Source of the DNA: Nymphaea colorata | Lineage: Eukaryota > Streptophyta > Magnoliopsida > Nymphaeales > Nymphaeaceae | Direction: 5' to 3' | Assembly (NCBI RefSeq): GCF_008831285.2 | Contig: NC_045138.2 | Location: 16,835,934-16,899,933 of the forward strand | DNA length: 64,000 nucleotides | Shown here: piece by piece, positions 24,262 to 37,489 of the stretch | Position numbering within the stretch: the stretch's first letter is position 1 | Layout of the letters: every line of letters starts with the position of its first letter | The notes under the pieces: generated by a model | What the model saw: only the letters and a program-made list of their open reading frames with translations | Told to the model about the DNA's origin: nothing | Database searches by the model: none | Made by a program: the position numbers and the translations under genes

Positions 24262-26045
24262 GGTTGCGCAGAGAGAATCATATTCAAGAGATGCACCATA
24301 AAAAATCCTGACTCCACCTTTCATGCCAAAGCAGAAAGATTGAAATATTATTGTCATTGATTTTACAATCAACAAGTATGCACAAGGCTTCTGATAAATC
24401 TCAAGTTTACAGGCTGTTAATTAAATTAAAGGCAAAATTTAAGATTTTTCTTCCTTATGTGTACCTAAGATTTTGTCGAGCTCGGTTTGGATGAATGAAA
24501 ATGAATGGAAAGGGAAGGATGAAAATAAATGAAAAGAAAAGGAAGGAGAAGGGAATGAGGTGCTAAATAAGAAGAAAGAAAGTAAAAGGAAATAGATGAT
24601 TATAAAACTTGTTTGAACAGAAAGGAAACAAGCAAAGCTTTTCATTTTATTTACATTGAGTTATAATTTCATTTTCTTTGCAACCAAACATGTTTTTTTT
24701 TTTTTCTTTCCTTCACTTCCTTCTTAATCAACCATTAAACATCAAATTCACTATATTTTCCTTTTATTTCCCTCCATCCTAACAAGCCATCCTGCAGATT
24801 TGAAATCCATGGGCCATATGTGGATCATATGACAAAAGATCTATGGTAAAGCCCATGCTACATCAAACAAATGATCTTAGGTCAGACTTAAGATTCACAA
24901 TTAAGGCCCTTATTTTATTTCTTTGAATAAAAAAAATGCTGCATTTGAAATCAGAGTGGGGGACCGAACTTCAATCCCTGGTCTACAAATCCTAAGGATC
25001 TCAATTCCAAAGCCATCAAATGCCCCCTAAGTGAAAGGGCAGGAAGTACTGCAACATTTTCCTATTACATACGGTCAATCAAAGAAGTTTTTTGTTATTC
25101 AGATGCTTTTTGTTCGATTGAATGACAAACTTGGATTTAAATTTGCAAAGGGCAAATTAATCCGACAACCAAGTAGCACAATTCAGATATTTCTTGATTC
25201 GACTTGAAGCCAAACTTGGATCTTAATATGAAAAAAAGGCCAATTTTAACTGTAAATATACGTTTGAAAAAAGAAATCAAAGATTTCAGGTCCATTTATA
25301 TCTATGTAAAACTATTCAAATGTTTTTTTATTGGTCTATTTATATCCATGTAAGACTATTCAAATGTTTTTTTTATTGGACTTGAAGCCAAACTTGGATT
25401 TCAATATGAAAAAGGCAAAATCATTTAACAGTAATTATGCCTCATTTAACAATCTGCACCAAAATATTTGGGCATCCTTAAACGCAAATGATTAAAATAA
25501 CAGTTCTCTTTTGCTTGGTAGCCGAGATATACATGGATTAATAAAATACTTTTCCTTATAATTTTCAATATAAGATTTTTTTTCTTTCTGCACAAGAGAA
25601 CGCATACTCCATGAGAAATTTTTTTATTAAATACCAGCTTTTCGCATCTACTTTTAAGTACTTAGATGTTAGTATGAAGAAAATGAAAAAAACGAAAGCA
25701 GTAATGACCCGGTGTTATTGTGCATAGATAGCTGAGACGATGCTGAACCAATTAATAAATGAAAAAAAAGGAAAATGAACACTGTATAAGGTGAAGAATT
25801 AGCAAAAGAAAACATTGTGGCCTAAATGATCAAAGTACTATATTAAGTCATGGTTAACCTACTAAAGCAACATATCTTGAAAAACATCTAAAAGAAACAA
25901 AAAAGCACAGCAAATTATAGCATCACACAAACACACACATGCACACCGATGGCGAAAGTGTACACGTGTCTTAGATATTAAAGACTGTTACAAAAAAGAA
26001 AAGGGAAGAAAGTCCAAGTTTATCTAGGATGTTCATTGCTGGTAT
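24262..26045. other. Upstream spacer of type a gene in X2
   Basis: Almost identical to 5,628-7,411 in the first 1.3 kb. A diverged unit boundary lies at about 25,790-25,860 (gaagaattagcaaaagaaaacattgtgg in two pieces). No gene seen. Confidence 0.6.
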
Positions 26046-26265
26046 CGTACAGTATATGCTTGTTGAGCTATTTATTTCGAGGTCTGGTTCATCTTTGCTG
26101 TTTGAATTTCTTGCATTTGAGGCTAATAGATTTGGCATTTAGGATTCATGCTAAATGTTGTTTATTAACACGGAGTAGGTTTCCATGATCTGACATAAAA
26201 TTTACAACAGATGATTGAACTTGATCCTCCACTTCCAGCTTCAGCTGTGGATAGGAATTGTGTGT
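26046..26265. repeat. About 220-bp dispersed direct repeat, second X2 copy
   Basis: Marks the left edge of the block shared with X3 (37,271 onwards). Confidence 0.72.
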
Positions 26266-29200
26266 GCAGAAACAGAGCACTTTGCTTCGATCAACGGTCT
26301 TTCAGTCGGGTACCCATCGGTTTCTCTCAGTCGGTAAAAACTGATTAATTTGGGGAAATCTCCAAACATAGTCGATCGCTAGCTTTTTCAACCAGCCGCT
26401 AAAGGAGCTACCCCAAAACCCTCACATGCCACCCACCTCACCCTTTTTGTCGTCTCTTTTCCTTCTTGTGTGCTGCTAATTTCTTATTTCACAGTCTTTC
26501 TTCCACTATATATGAACGGACAACTTGTATAGCTTCTAGAGAAACTGATATTTATTGTGGAAACTTATTGTAGTTTAAGAATAACCAAGTTATGGAAATT
26601 GTTAAACTGCCTTTCCAATTTCGTTACTTGCATGTCTTTGAACTTGGGTTGGTCAGATTTGTCTCTTACCATCACCTCTTGTAAGTTATCTGTGTCAAAG
26701 TCCGGGAAAACATCTGTTTTAGTAGACAAATTAAATTTTGTTTTAGTATTTACTAGAAAAACATGATGGATATATGCTATGTGCTGGAAGAGTTATTTCT
26801 GGATCTACTTGTCTTAAACACACTTTCTGTCTTCGTCAAGTACTTTAACAAGGCATTGACGAGTTCTATTGTATCATGTTCATGACGACTGAACATAATT
26901 TTTAAGAAACTTCAATCTAAGCTGTGGTATTTATACTCTTAGCCACAGTTTTGACATTTTGATGTTGCAGAAACCTACCGAAAACGGTGTGCTAGAACAT
27001 CTAAATGTCAGAATTGAATTCTTTTGTGGAAATTTTCTTCATTTTCCCAACCTCTGACATCATAAGAATATTGCCAAGAGAACTGTTTTAGCATTGTCTT
27101 GTGATCCCTATGCTTGGTATGGTTTTTGAAGCAACAGCATAATATTTCGCCTCACCACATTCTCCTTTGAGCCATCCATCTATTGAATTAGCAACAATCT
27201 GGGCATGAGCTAAACTGAGAAATTATGTTGTTACTGGGAACATGGTCCATTTCAGCAACTCCTGATCAGGTGGGTCATAATTTTAGTCGAATTATAAGAT
27301 GGACCTAAAAAACACCCCTTAGTGAAAGGCTACAACCATGTATGTCTTATTTTGAAGTAATGCGATCAATGAAGGCTTATAAAACCTTCAAATCCGTGAT
27401 ACTAACTTGCTGGGAAATGATGTCTTCCGTTAGATTGTGCATGTGTGCTATACCGTTTTGTATATTTTCTGCAAAAATACATTTGAAGAGGTAGGAACCT
27501 GTTGGAGTGCGGAGCTTGATCCATACTTGATAGCCTTCCCTAGTTTCTGTAAAGGCATTTATGTCATTTTTTTATGGGTTTTGCCCTAGTCTCATGTTTA
27601 TGAGGCCGCTGTTTGGCTTGTACTCAGTATTCTTCTATGATAATGAAAATTGCTCTATGTGGTAACCGTAGACATAGGAGAATGTTGTCTTCCAACCTAA
27701 TAAATCTTTGTGTTTTCTTTCTTTCTCTTTCTAATTTTTATTCTATTGGTATATTAAAAGAGTCTGAGAAAGTCTCGTTCCAAATATAACTGACCTTCAT
27801 TGAGTTATGGTTAGAGGTCGATAATAGAAAATTCACCTTTAGGGCACCTTGTTTTTTCCCTTGTGTGTGTGTGTGTAGGGTTTGATCTAACCATGGGATT
27901 CACTGCAACAGGCGGTTTGTTATTTAGGTGCTTATAGTTAGTTTTCACTTTGCTTGTTCTCAAACTAACTTGCATCTAAAGATGGTGATCTCCAAAGCCG
28001 AAAGCTGGTTATATGCACATAGCCGGTATTAAAAGCGGTAAGAATCTTGAAAAGTGTAATGGGCACATACAAATAATTGTTATATATATATATATATATA
28101 TATTATACACACACACATAATATTTCACCACTCAATTTCAGTATTTCACGTCTGTCAAACCAATTACATGGAAAACTTCGTTATTAATTAGTTGTCCAAC
28201 GTACCCCAGGAGAGAAAATAATTATGTAGCTTTTGATCTTGGTTAATTTATGTGGGGGATCACAACTTACCAATTTTGTTTTAACACTAGTAAGTTTCTA
28301 ATTATAAACTCCCACCCTTTTCATAAATTAATCTGCTTATACAGATCATGCCTAGATTGGTTTTATGTACTTTTTCCAACTCTACCAGATAGCTTTGTTG
28401 AGACTTCAATGTATCCGAAGCACCATATACAATTGAAAAGTTTTGAAGGATAGCTTACCATATACAATTGAAAAGTTTTGAAGGATAGCTTCAACGACCA
28501 AAATTGATTTGCTTATTAGAGGCAGTTTGATCAAACAGAACTGAAAATATGTTCTTTAGAAATCAAATGTATGATAGAACAGACAGAACAGGCAAACATG
28601 TTCTATGTGAACTAAAGTTAAATAGAGCAAACATTATGTTTTGGTATTAATTTCATCAAACAATGAATGGAGAATTGGTGAGTCGATGAGACATGACGGT
28701 GGTGTAAACTGTAAAGAACAGGACGTCCTATTGTCCTGTCTCTATGGAACATGAATCAAACGACCTCTTAAGAAAACCGACCTACATAACTGGTTATTGA
28801 TTGTTTTTTGTTTGGAGGCAGTATTATAAGAGACTTTTAGTGACGGCTTCTGCAAAAGGTCATTGAACGTCTAACTTTTGTTGATGTCATTCTATTTAAC
28901 GTCAGTAAATTTACATGTTCGGCACTTTAAAGTTGAGCAAGCAAACGAGAGCAATGCTTTCCATTCATATGTCAATCATCCCATGATCGGATATAGGGTT
29001 ATAGAGATGTTAATGGATCAGATTTAAATCAATTATACATTTAACCATATCTACTTTTTTTAATCAGCTATTAAATTCTTTTCCATATCCGGCTTTTTTT
29101 AATGGTTTAGTCGGATATCCAATCGAAATTTGGTATATTGATATCCCTAAATTACATATTTTGATATAATGAGTCGGCATGCTTTGAGGGAGCAGGGGCA

Positions 29201-30108
29201 GGAGATTACTAGTATTGGATCCTCTCACACAGAAACTAATAAATCTTTTGATCTTTTGCAAATGTGAGATCACAGTTAAATTTTTTGATCTTATTTTTCA
29301 TGGCCGAATCCAAGTTTGGCTCCAAGTCAAATCAAGAAATATCTGAATATATAGAAGGACATGATTGTCGGATTAATTTGCACTTTTCAAATTTAGAAAT
29401 AAATTTTGTCTTCAAGTCGAACAAAAAGGTATTCGAATACTAAAATGCTTCCTCGATCGACAGCAATGGGTGCTTCTCCTCCAGCGAACCAAAGTTAACG
29501 ACTTTTACTGACATTTTGATTTCTTGGCATCAGTAAATGCCTTGTTCTTTGCTCCAGGCAAGAAAAACTGTTGGCGTTTAGGAGACACCTAAAACAAAGG
29601 GGGGCTGGGGGGCCTCAAAAAAAAAATTAAAAATGTAATTTTTTTAAAAAAATTCATTTATTATGAAAAAAGTTTTGAAAAATTATATTAATACTATAAT
29701 TCGACTTCCTGGTGAAAAATTCTGAAGTCCAACGCTGGCAAGAGTTTAAAGAAAGAACGTCAAATCCACTCACGTTAGAATGTCACATGCACGAAAAAAT
29801 TGGCAAAGGAGGCACGGTATTGTTTTGAACTCAAACAAACTTCAACCCTCAATCACCAAGACATACAACAAGAGACACAAGTTAGCCCAAGACCATAAAA
29901 CTCACAACTCTTTAACTTCCATCATAGCAAATACAAGATGGCCACTGCATCCATGCATTATTATTAAAGCAAGACAACAACACAAACAGGAGACCACAAA
30001 AGACAGACCCGGTTACCCATGCACAACGGGTAGCCATTACACAACATTGACCGGAACATACATCTTGCCACAAGTTTCAACCATTGATGTTGAGATGGAG
30101 CGTTTGCA
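26266..30108. other. Spacer between type a and type c genes in X2
   Basis: No gene seen. It includes a TG run near 27,868, a TA run at 28,080-28,102, and a perfect 35-bp tandem duplication at 28,422-28,491 (unit begins accatatacaattgaaaag). The same features recur in X3, for example the 35-bp duplication at about 39,647-39,716. Confidence 0.65.
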
Positions 30109-30665
30109 TCACGGTTTACGAATTAGCTTCCTGATGGCGTCAGCTTTTTTCTTGTCAAAACTGTCCACCAGCTGCTCGATCCTCGCCCTGAGGTTATCCG
30201 ACTCCCTCTCCAAGCTCCTTAAGCGGTTGCGAGTCTCCTGCAACACTGCCGGGGAAGCCTGCACCCATATGCTTCACATTAATATTAATATTGGAGATAA
30301 GCCCACAAAATTTACTTTGTTTATGCATAGATAATAACTACATAAAAAGAGGTCCTAACGTCACTAGTGATGTTACTGACGATAAAGTTTCGTCGAGGAC
30401 GTCAGTAAAATTAGTGTCGTTGATACTTTCCTGATGTCTTCATGGTTTTTAATTATTTTTTTGACATATGATTACGTTTGAACTTTAAAGCATTAGTGCC
30501 ACTTTGATAAAAATTTCAGGCTCAGCGAAATCAACCAACCTCATTATCAGGAAGCACGATGTTGTGCAGCTGGTTTTGCAAGTTCTGCAGCTCGGCTAGG
30601 AGTTCTTGGACCCTCTGGTCGGTCGAGCCTGCAGAACTTCCACTTTTTGATCCCGAGCTAGACAT
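30109..30665 (-). CDS. PRE-like atypical HLH protein, type c, copy 1 (altered helix 1)
   Basis: Exons 30,540-30,665 (ATG at 30,665) and 30,109-30,258 (TGA) join at GAG|GTTGGT and GTGCAG|GCTTCC across a 281-bp intron, for 91 residues. The Ser-rich start (MSSSGSKSGSSAGSTDQRV) matches type a. Helix 2 is recognisable (LQETRNRLRSLERESDNLRARIEQL). Helix 1 reads LQNLQNQLHN where types a and b have LKNLLPELRN and LRSLIPELRN, so the conserved Leu-Pro-Glu-Leu core is lost and the loop is rewritten (IVLPDNEASPAV). The frame and splice sites are intact. It may still dimerise with changed partners, or be decaying; the sequence does not decide. Its promoter block matches the type a genes. Confidence 0.8.
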
Positions 30666-30794
30666 CTTCACTGGAGAGGGAGAAGAGCGAGTGTCTAGTT
30701 CTTGGCTTGCTATCAAGTCGCAGCCTGAGTCAAGGAGAAGAGAGAGGAGCAAGGAAGGGCGTGTTCGTGGGGAGGAGGAATGGCCTGAGGTTGG

Positions 30795-30804
30795 TATTAA
30801 ATAA
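30795..30804 (-). promoter_or_regulatory. TATA box of type c gene, copy 1
   Basis: TTATTTAATA on the minus strand, 130 bp upstream of the ATG. Confidence 0.63.
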
Positions 30805-33800
30805 GGTTGCGAAGAGAGAATCATATTCAAGAGATGCACCATAAAAAATCCTGACTCCACCTTTTCATGCCAAAGCAGAAAGATTGAAATATTACTGCCA
30901 TTGATTTTACAATCAACAAGTATCCAAAGGCTTCTGATAAATCTCAAGTCACAGGCTGTTAATTAAATTAAAGAAAAAAATTTAAGATTTTTCTTCCTTA
31001 TTTATACTTAAGATTTTGCCAAAGCTGTGTTTGGATGGATGAAAATGAAAGGAACGGGAGGGATGGAAAGAACAGGAAAAGGAAGGGAATGAGGAGCCAA
31101 ATGAGAGGAAAGGAAAAAGACATAAAATATATGATTATAAAGCTTGTTTGAACGAAATGGAAATGCACATCCCTTTTCATTTTAAGAAGGGCAAATTAAT
31201 CCAATAACCATGTAGAGTCATTCATATATTTCTTGATTGGACTTGAAGCCAAACTTGGATCTGAGTGTGAAAAAAATCCAATTTTAACCATGTAAGACCA
31301 TTCAAATCTTTCTTAATTTGTCTTGAAGCCAAACTTTGATTTCTATATGAAAGAGGCAAAATCATTTTTACCGTAATTATGCCTTAGTTGTTATAGTGAA
31401 AAAGAAACTAACATTACTATACAATCTACACCAAAATATTGGGACATCCTCAAGCCCAAACGATTAAAATGACAGTTCTCTGAGATATACATGAATTAGT
31501 AAAATACTTTTGCTTAAAATTGTCAATATTAAAATTTTTTCTATCTGCACAGGATACTGCATACTCCATGAGAACATTTTTAAATACCAGCTTTGCCCAT
31601 CTACTTTTCTGTACTGAGAAAAAGGATGCTTCTTAGTAGGGCAAGGTTTGAACTAGTAGCAGAGCCACATGGAGGCTGGTGTGGGCAGTTCACAAACTTT
31701 GATTAGGTTTTACATTAAATGCTTTGATATGTTTGATTGTTTATATGTATAGGTTTCCCTAAAAGTATTAAAGTTATTGAATTTAGCGTCCCTTCAGCCA
31801 AAATTTTTAGCTCTGCTAGTGCCTTGAACATTTAATCTCGTGCATATTTGATCTTCTCTAGCTCAGAAATGACTTTCACCAAAAATTATCATGTGCATAA
31901 TATACTTCCAATTAACTTAACGTAAACACCAAAAGTTTAAAAGTTTTAAAATTTCTCATATCAAGAAAGTCCTGCGCCTAGGCATAAAAAATCTTGATCC
32001 GCAATTTTTTTCTTTCTATCCTGGGAAACTCATTTGCATGGTAAGTACCCACATATACCAAATGAAAAACGAGTACTACCGTCAGATATGAAGACTAACA
32101 TGCATCTACATATTAGACCAAGAACGGATCAAAAGAAACTTTTCAATTTCAAAATGTCAATAGTACCATACAATTTTTAAGAAAATTACGTACAAATTGT
32201 TTAAATATGTAATATGAGTATTATTTGGAATCTAGGCAGGTTGTAATTTTTGTACTAATTGATCCAATTATGTCAAAGAAGAACTATTATAAAAAATCAT
32301 TATAAAGGCATCTCTGGCGCTAAGGATTTCGGCAGAAACAGTCATTTCTGGCGCTCGACAAATGCAACAAATTTTCTTATCGGTGGCGCCATAACTGTGC
32401 CAGAATGAACCACAACTCTGGGCACTATACCTATGCCAACGAAAAGCAGAGCTTCGGCTCTATGGCGGTTCGACCACTGGCGCTGCTTTGGGTGTTAGTT
32501 TAGCGTCAGAGCCGCAGCTTTTTGTTTTCATTGAGAATATAATTGAATGGAGACTCTTAACTTTTTCAGAATTACTTAACCATTTAACTAGAGCCATCTA
32601 ATTCAACCCGATGAACGGTTAAAAGAAAAACAAGGAGAAAAAGTTGATGGGTTTTTCTCACCTTGTTTTTTTCTCAATCATCCATTTCCTTCAAATGAAC
32701 AACCTTTGTTAGATGGCTGGGTGACTTTGGATGTACATATATATATATATTCATTGTGTATCTTTTTATCTAATAGCTAGATTGGTAAGTTAACAATAAC
32801 AGGCATCTTTTTTATTTCCAGCCTTACCCATGACATATAGCACCAAATACAAATTTCTTATGTATTACCCGCTCCTTATTTATTTTATTTCACAGCAAGC
32901 TTATGGTGAAGCAAACCATAATAGTTTATACGAACAAAATGCAATATCCCGACAATTGAAGAACTCTTAGGTTTCTTTAACTTCGAAAGTCTTGAATTGC
33001 AATCCCTTAGCTAGCCATGGGGAAACCTTTTATTCTCCTAGAGCTAGTTTATTTAATATTAAGTTCACTTAACTGATTTTGCTTATAATTGGCTTGAACC
33101 GAGTCGGTATACCCGATCCTATCAAATCCAGCTGTGGTCATTTTGGATCACTCACGCGAGTTCAGAACGTCAGTGAAAGCTCCCAGAGTACAACAAGGAG
33201 GACTTTGATGCCAGATGTGGGCATCAGTGACAGTGAACACTTATTTCTTACGTTTGCTGCATATTTAGTAAAGTTCATGATATTTCACAATTCAAAAAAT
33301 GACAAACTGAGGATCCCAGCTGTCTCGCCAAACCCAGACTCGTAACCTAAGAAACATACAATCTTAGCTGACACATGCAACTTGCGACTCGGATTGGCGA
33401 GTTTGCCAACTATGCTTATATGGCTGCAATATTAGGAATGCCTTTTAAAATTTTGACAAGAGGGACCACCCTTTCACTTCATTCTTCCTAATCTCTCCAA
33501 TTCAAGGAAATTAAACACTTAAGCTGGAGGCATTTAAGAAGGTGTATAATGCATATTAAGTGCCACTAAAAGCGACAGGATGAAGATTTCAACATTGTTT
33601 GACCGAAGCCAGTCGAGGCCTAAGTCTCTGCGAGATTCATGAACTGACTTGAGCCGCTTTCGATGTTAGTGGTCCTCGTAGGTCAGGTGAAGGTGAGCAA
33701 AGTCTGTTTGTGGTCATTGTGTCTGCCTCATTTAAGACTTGTGAGTTCCTCTCATACAGCTGTGATGGGCATATAAGCCATTTTATTAACAAAAGATCTT

Positions 33801-34544
33801 CACTGCCTTGACTTGGAGAAATGCCTCAATTTTAGGCCTCATTTGTTTCATCACTTGGGAAAGAAACCACCTCTAGTGGTTCGATTTGGACCAATGGCTG
33901 CGATCCCTAGTTTGATTCTCATAGGTGTCAACTCCTTACATAAGTCTAAATAGGCTTAGGCCTTAGATTCAGGGGTACTAGCTTTGAGGTTTTATATTGC
34001 ATTCAAGTCTTTTGGCCTGGATGCAGTTTCTTTTGGACCTAAATTAAAGGTGAGCAGGAGGCTAATCCCACTGCCTGAGTGAAAGCCTCTTTCAGACATT
34101 AATTACTCTCTAAACATATTTAAGCAAATTAAACAGTTATACTGCAGGCATTTTAAGGTCTTCTTAGCCTGAATGCAGTTTTCCTTGGACCTAAATCAAG
34201 GGCGATGAAGTACAGTTGTTGTGTTGTTGTAATGTTCTAAAACTGTCTTTTGTATTTTCAGCCTTACCCACTTGACATAGGCCCAAATACAAGCTTCCAA
34301 TGTATGACATGTTCCTTATTTATTTTATTTCATAGCGCTGGGAAGAAGCATACAGTATAGTTTATACGAACAAAGATGCATCCAGAGAATTAAACCCTCA
34401 GCTTCCTTTTAACTGTAAAAGTGTTCAAGTCAGCCCTTACCTTGGGAGCAAACATCTTATTCTCCTACAGCTATTTTTTTTATAAATACGTCACCACGGG
34501 TTTTACTGCCTTCAGAAAAAGGTCAATAATAGTGTACAAACCAC
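30805..34544. other. Spacer in X2 with transposon-derived sequence, no gene
   Basis: At 32,310-32,520 repeated tctggcgct/ggcgcc motifs look like subterminal sequence of a CACTA-type element. At 33,430-33,600 lies the block homologous to 10,290-10,480 in X1. A solo end similar to the hAT-like element (gactcgg...gtttgccaactatg) is at 33,385-33,418. No conserved coding frame was found. Confidence 0.55.
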
Positions 34545-34739
34545 CATAGTTAGCAAACTTGTCGAGCTGACTCGGGAATCGCCGGAGGAGTCAGCTCAGA
34601 TCGAGCCCTGACTCGACTTGACTGCAGTGATTTACATTATGGTTATTTGAATATTCAATCGAGTCGATGAATCAACTTGCTGACCCTGTGATCCGGTCAT
34701 CTACTGATCCAGGTCCGAGTCATGGGTTTGCCAACTATG
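34545..34739. mobile_element. hAT-like MITE, X2 copy
   Basis: The ends CATAGTTAGCAAAC and GTTTGCCAACTATG are 14-bp inverted repeats with one mismatch. They are flanked by caaaccac (left) and caaaccat (right), an 8-bp target duplication with one change. TIRs starting with CA plus 8-bp duplication fit hAT. The interior is 195 bp in total with several gactcg motifs and no coding capacity. Confidence 0.72.
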
Positions 34740-34993
34740 CAAACCATCACTTTAAGAATAACTTATTGATGTTTTCAAGGAAATGTCGATGAAGACCTTT
34801 AGCGATGTTTTTAGAAAAATGCCATTGAACACCTACAAAACGTAAGATCTTCACTTATGTTTTTATGTAAAAATGTCACTAAAAACCAGCAATAAGAGAA
34901 GGTAGTGATGTTCCGTTGGATACGATGACTGAACCTTCATTACGTTTTGAGTTGCACATTAGTAAAAGAAATCTCAGTCATTGAATGACTCAC

Positions 34994-35231
34994 CACTATA
35001 GGTCTACAAAGGTGATTGTTTTCAGCGCTGTACCATTTTTCATGTATACAGACAAGTGGGAGGAACTTTGGAACGTTCCGCGATGTCAAGCTAGGCCCCA
35101 CCGTTAGCAACGTCAATGAAACATCAGTTATAATTGAACTTTATCGACATTGAAAATGGAACATCTATAAAGATATATATTTACTGACATGATATTTTCA
35201 CACGTTAGTAAATACTTGTGGCCTTATAGTG
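34994..35231. mobile_element. Possible CACTA-type MITE, X2 copy
   Basis: The left end is CACTATAGGTCTACAA. The right end, read on the minus strand, is CACTATAAGGCCACAAG. The interior carries repeated tttactgacatgat/acgttagtaaat motifs like CACTA subterminal repeats. The expected 3-bp target duplication is not evident, so this is tentative. Confidence 0.45.
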
Positions 35232-35279
35232 TGTTAAGTTCTAAACCTCATTTTACAGATAATAGGACGACTTATAATT

Positions 35280-35700
35280 GGGTTGAATTTGAGATGAAGA
35301 ACTGGCGATATGCCTTATAGCGTTTGAAATAACGAAAGTGGTATGAAATAATAAAAGGAGATGACGAAACAACAACGGCGTGAGATAACGAAGTAGGTTG
35401 TATAGCATGAGAGATAACAACATAGGTATGAGATAACGAAATGAGACTTATAACATCTTAAATAACGACAAAAGTATGAGATAATGAAACATGTCTTATA
35501 GTACCTGAGATAACGACGTGAGTATGAGATAAGAAAACATATCTTATAATGTATGAGATAACGATAAAAGTATGTGATAACAAAACATGTTATATAGTGT
35601 CGGAAAACATGTTATATAGTGTCGGAGATAACAAAAGGGGTCTAAGGTAATGACAAAGGTCTGAGATAAAGAAAAGGTGGAGACAAAAACAAACAGAGAA
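35280..35700. repeat. 48-bp-period minisatellite, X2 copy
   Basis: Degenerate tandem gtatgagataacg/ctgagataacgac units, counterpart of 13,740-14,200. Confidence 0.8.
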
Positions 35701-37238
35701 GTATATTGGTCATAATGACATGTATATATAAACTTACACAAGCATTCCCGCCTTCGCATCAGGGCATGCTTGATTAAGTAATTCATCGGTAGCCAATCTT
35801 GATTCTATTGTCAAATCTCAAAACCTTCTATTACTATGTGGCAGCATCACAAGCCTGTGTACAAAATTTTCGCGCACCATGAAAGCGTATATAACCTGCT
35901 TCGCGTGTACATAAGATGGCACAAGTTGATTAACCCAAAAATCAAACACATGAACATAATTAACAAGATACATATCCACTTACATCATGTCATCATGTGA
36001 GCATGACAGATTAACATGCATACTATCCATTTCAGTATACATCACGCATAAGTGAGCATTGGTGATCATGTGCATGGATATCAACAAAACTGAGGAACCG
36101 AAGTTACGAACTAAAACAATCATACTGATATTAATCGTGCGTCCAGATAACAATCAATCACACTAATTAGGCACATACATATAACATGTTTGATTACAAT
36201 GAAAGCGGGATTAGAGGGAGACAACTTACTCTCCTGACCAGAAAAGTTCCACCGAATATTGGAAATGAAAGAGACTGGAGAAACAAACATTGATGCGGAA
36301 GAGATAGAAGAAACCAGAAGATTGAGAAAGAGCGCGCCAAGCAAAGAGAGAACACACTCAAAAATCTTAAGGTGGTTTTCCTACCCATTAAGAAAACATA
36401 TAACTTGTTTAATAGTTTATAATAGTGCAGTAATTAATGTCTTTCTATATATATCAATAATTAATGTCCCGTTTTCATTATATAGCACATTGTTGCTGGC
36501 TCGCAGCTTTACTTCTTTGGTCTGCGAGCGTTGTTTTGGGTCTTATGGACCAACTTTTCATCTTCCCTCTCAGTGGCAGGGGTCATGGCCCCACCTCTGG
36601 TCATTTAAAAAATTAAAAAAAATTACATATAAATTTTAAAAATTTTAAATTAACCTATATAAAAAAATTTAAAAATTATATTTTGGCCTTAATATAATGA
36701 AAAATTAATTTCCATCTCCAATCCTGTCTACAAGTTGAGGAAAACAGGCCGTCGTTAACGACTTTGTACTCTCTTCAATCCACTATAGCTCAAGGTAAAG
36801 CTAAATTTGTAGAGGAACAAAATGGCAAGCCTTCATGGACATTGGTGATTAAATTTGGCCCTCTAAGATCAGGTATGTATGTCTTCTTGTGCATAACATT
36901 GGTGATTAAATTTTCATTCCCTTCAAAATAAGGACATATGCATTTGGTTAAAATATTTTATTTAGTTTGTCAGCAATATCCTTTCTTCCTCATAAGGATT
37001 CGCTTTACGGATTTATTAGTTATGGCTTGTGACTCTTACCACTTTGTGTTTGGTAGCTGGGCATATGTTTTGTGTACTTAAATATTAGTACGAAGAAAAT
37101 GAAAAAAATGAAAGCAGTTGTGACACTGTGTTAGTAAGATTAGATAGCTGAGACGATGAATGAACCAACTAATGGATGAACAAGAAGAAAAATGAAGAAT
37201 GTAAAAGGTGAAGAATTAGCACAAGACAAACATTGTGG
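35701..37238. other. Right end of X2 with two empty sites
   Basis: Matches X1 14,200-16,356 but lacks the 572-bp element (single gaggaaaac at 36,737-36,745). It ends in cattgtggaccgatcgatcaaaag (37,231 onwards), the unoccupied version of the copia site. No gene seen. Confidence 0.7.
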
Positions 37239-37270
37239 ACCGATCGATCAAAAGTTCTATATTAAGTCAT

Positions 37271-37489
37271 CGTACAGTATATGCCTGTTGAGCTATTCAT
37301 TTCTAGGTCTGGTTCATCTTTGCTGTTCGAATTTCTTGCATTTGAGGCTAATAGATTTGGCATTTAGGATTCATGCTAAATGTTGTTTATTAACACGGAG
37401 TAGGTTTCCATGATCTGACATAAAATTTACAACAGATGATTGAACTTGATCCTCCACTTCCAGCTTCAGCTGTGGATAGGAATTGTGTG
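37271..37489. repeat. About 220-bp dispersed direct repeat, X3 copy and recombination point
   Basis: The first bases resemble both X2 copies and the rest matches 26,046-26,265, consistent with an exchange inside the repeat. Confidence 0.7.

Larger units (their letters stand above)
26046..31696. repeat. About 5.65-kb block nearly base-identical to 37,271-42,922
   Basis: After the first 150 or so bases, the only difference I found is one extra A in a homopolymer (near 40,890). The constant offset (11,225, then 11,226) and identical peptides in every small frame support this. At 31,697 (C against G at 42,923) the two sequences start to differ regularly. The block includes the type c gene. Confidence 0.85.
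20920..37238. repeat. Tandem unit X2 of the segmental array
   Basis: Collinear with X1, and in its right half (26,046-37,238) with X3. It carries the type a gene at 23,242 and the type c gene at 30,109. It lacks about 330 bp of X1 near 21,512, the 572-bp element and a type b gene. It ends at cattgtgg, directly joined to X3 without a retrotransposon. Confidence 0.85.

Noticed and set aside
29780-30334. 184-codon plus-strand frame (also at 41,006)
   Set aside because: It runs antisense through exon 2 of the type c HLH gene. The minus-strand gene has splice sites, family motifs and paralogues, so this frame is a shadow.
30531-30947. In-frame upstream extension of type c exon 1 (138 codons; also at 41,757)
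   Set aside because: The extra codons lie across the 5' UTR and the conserved TATA block. The ATG at 30,665 gives the N-terminus shared with type a.
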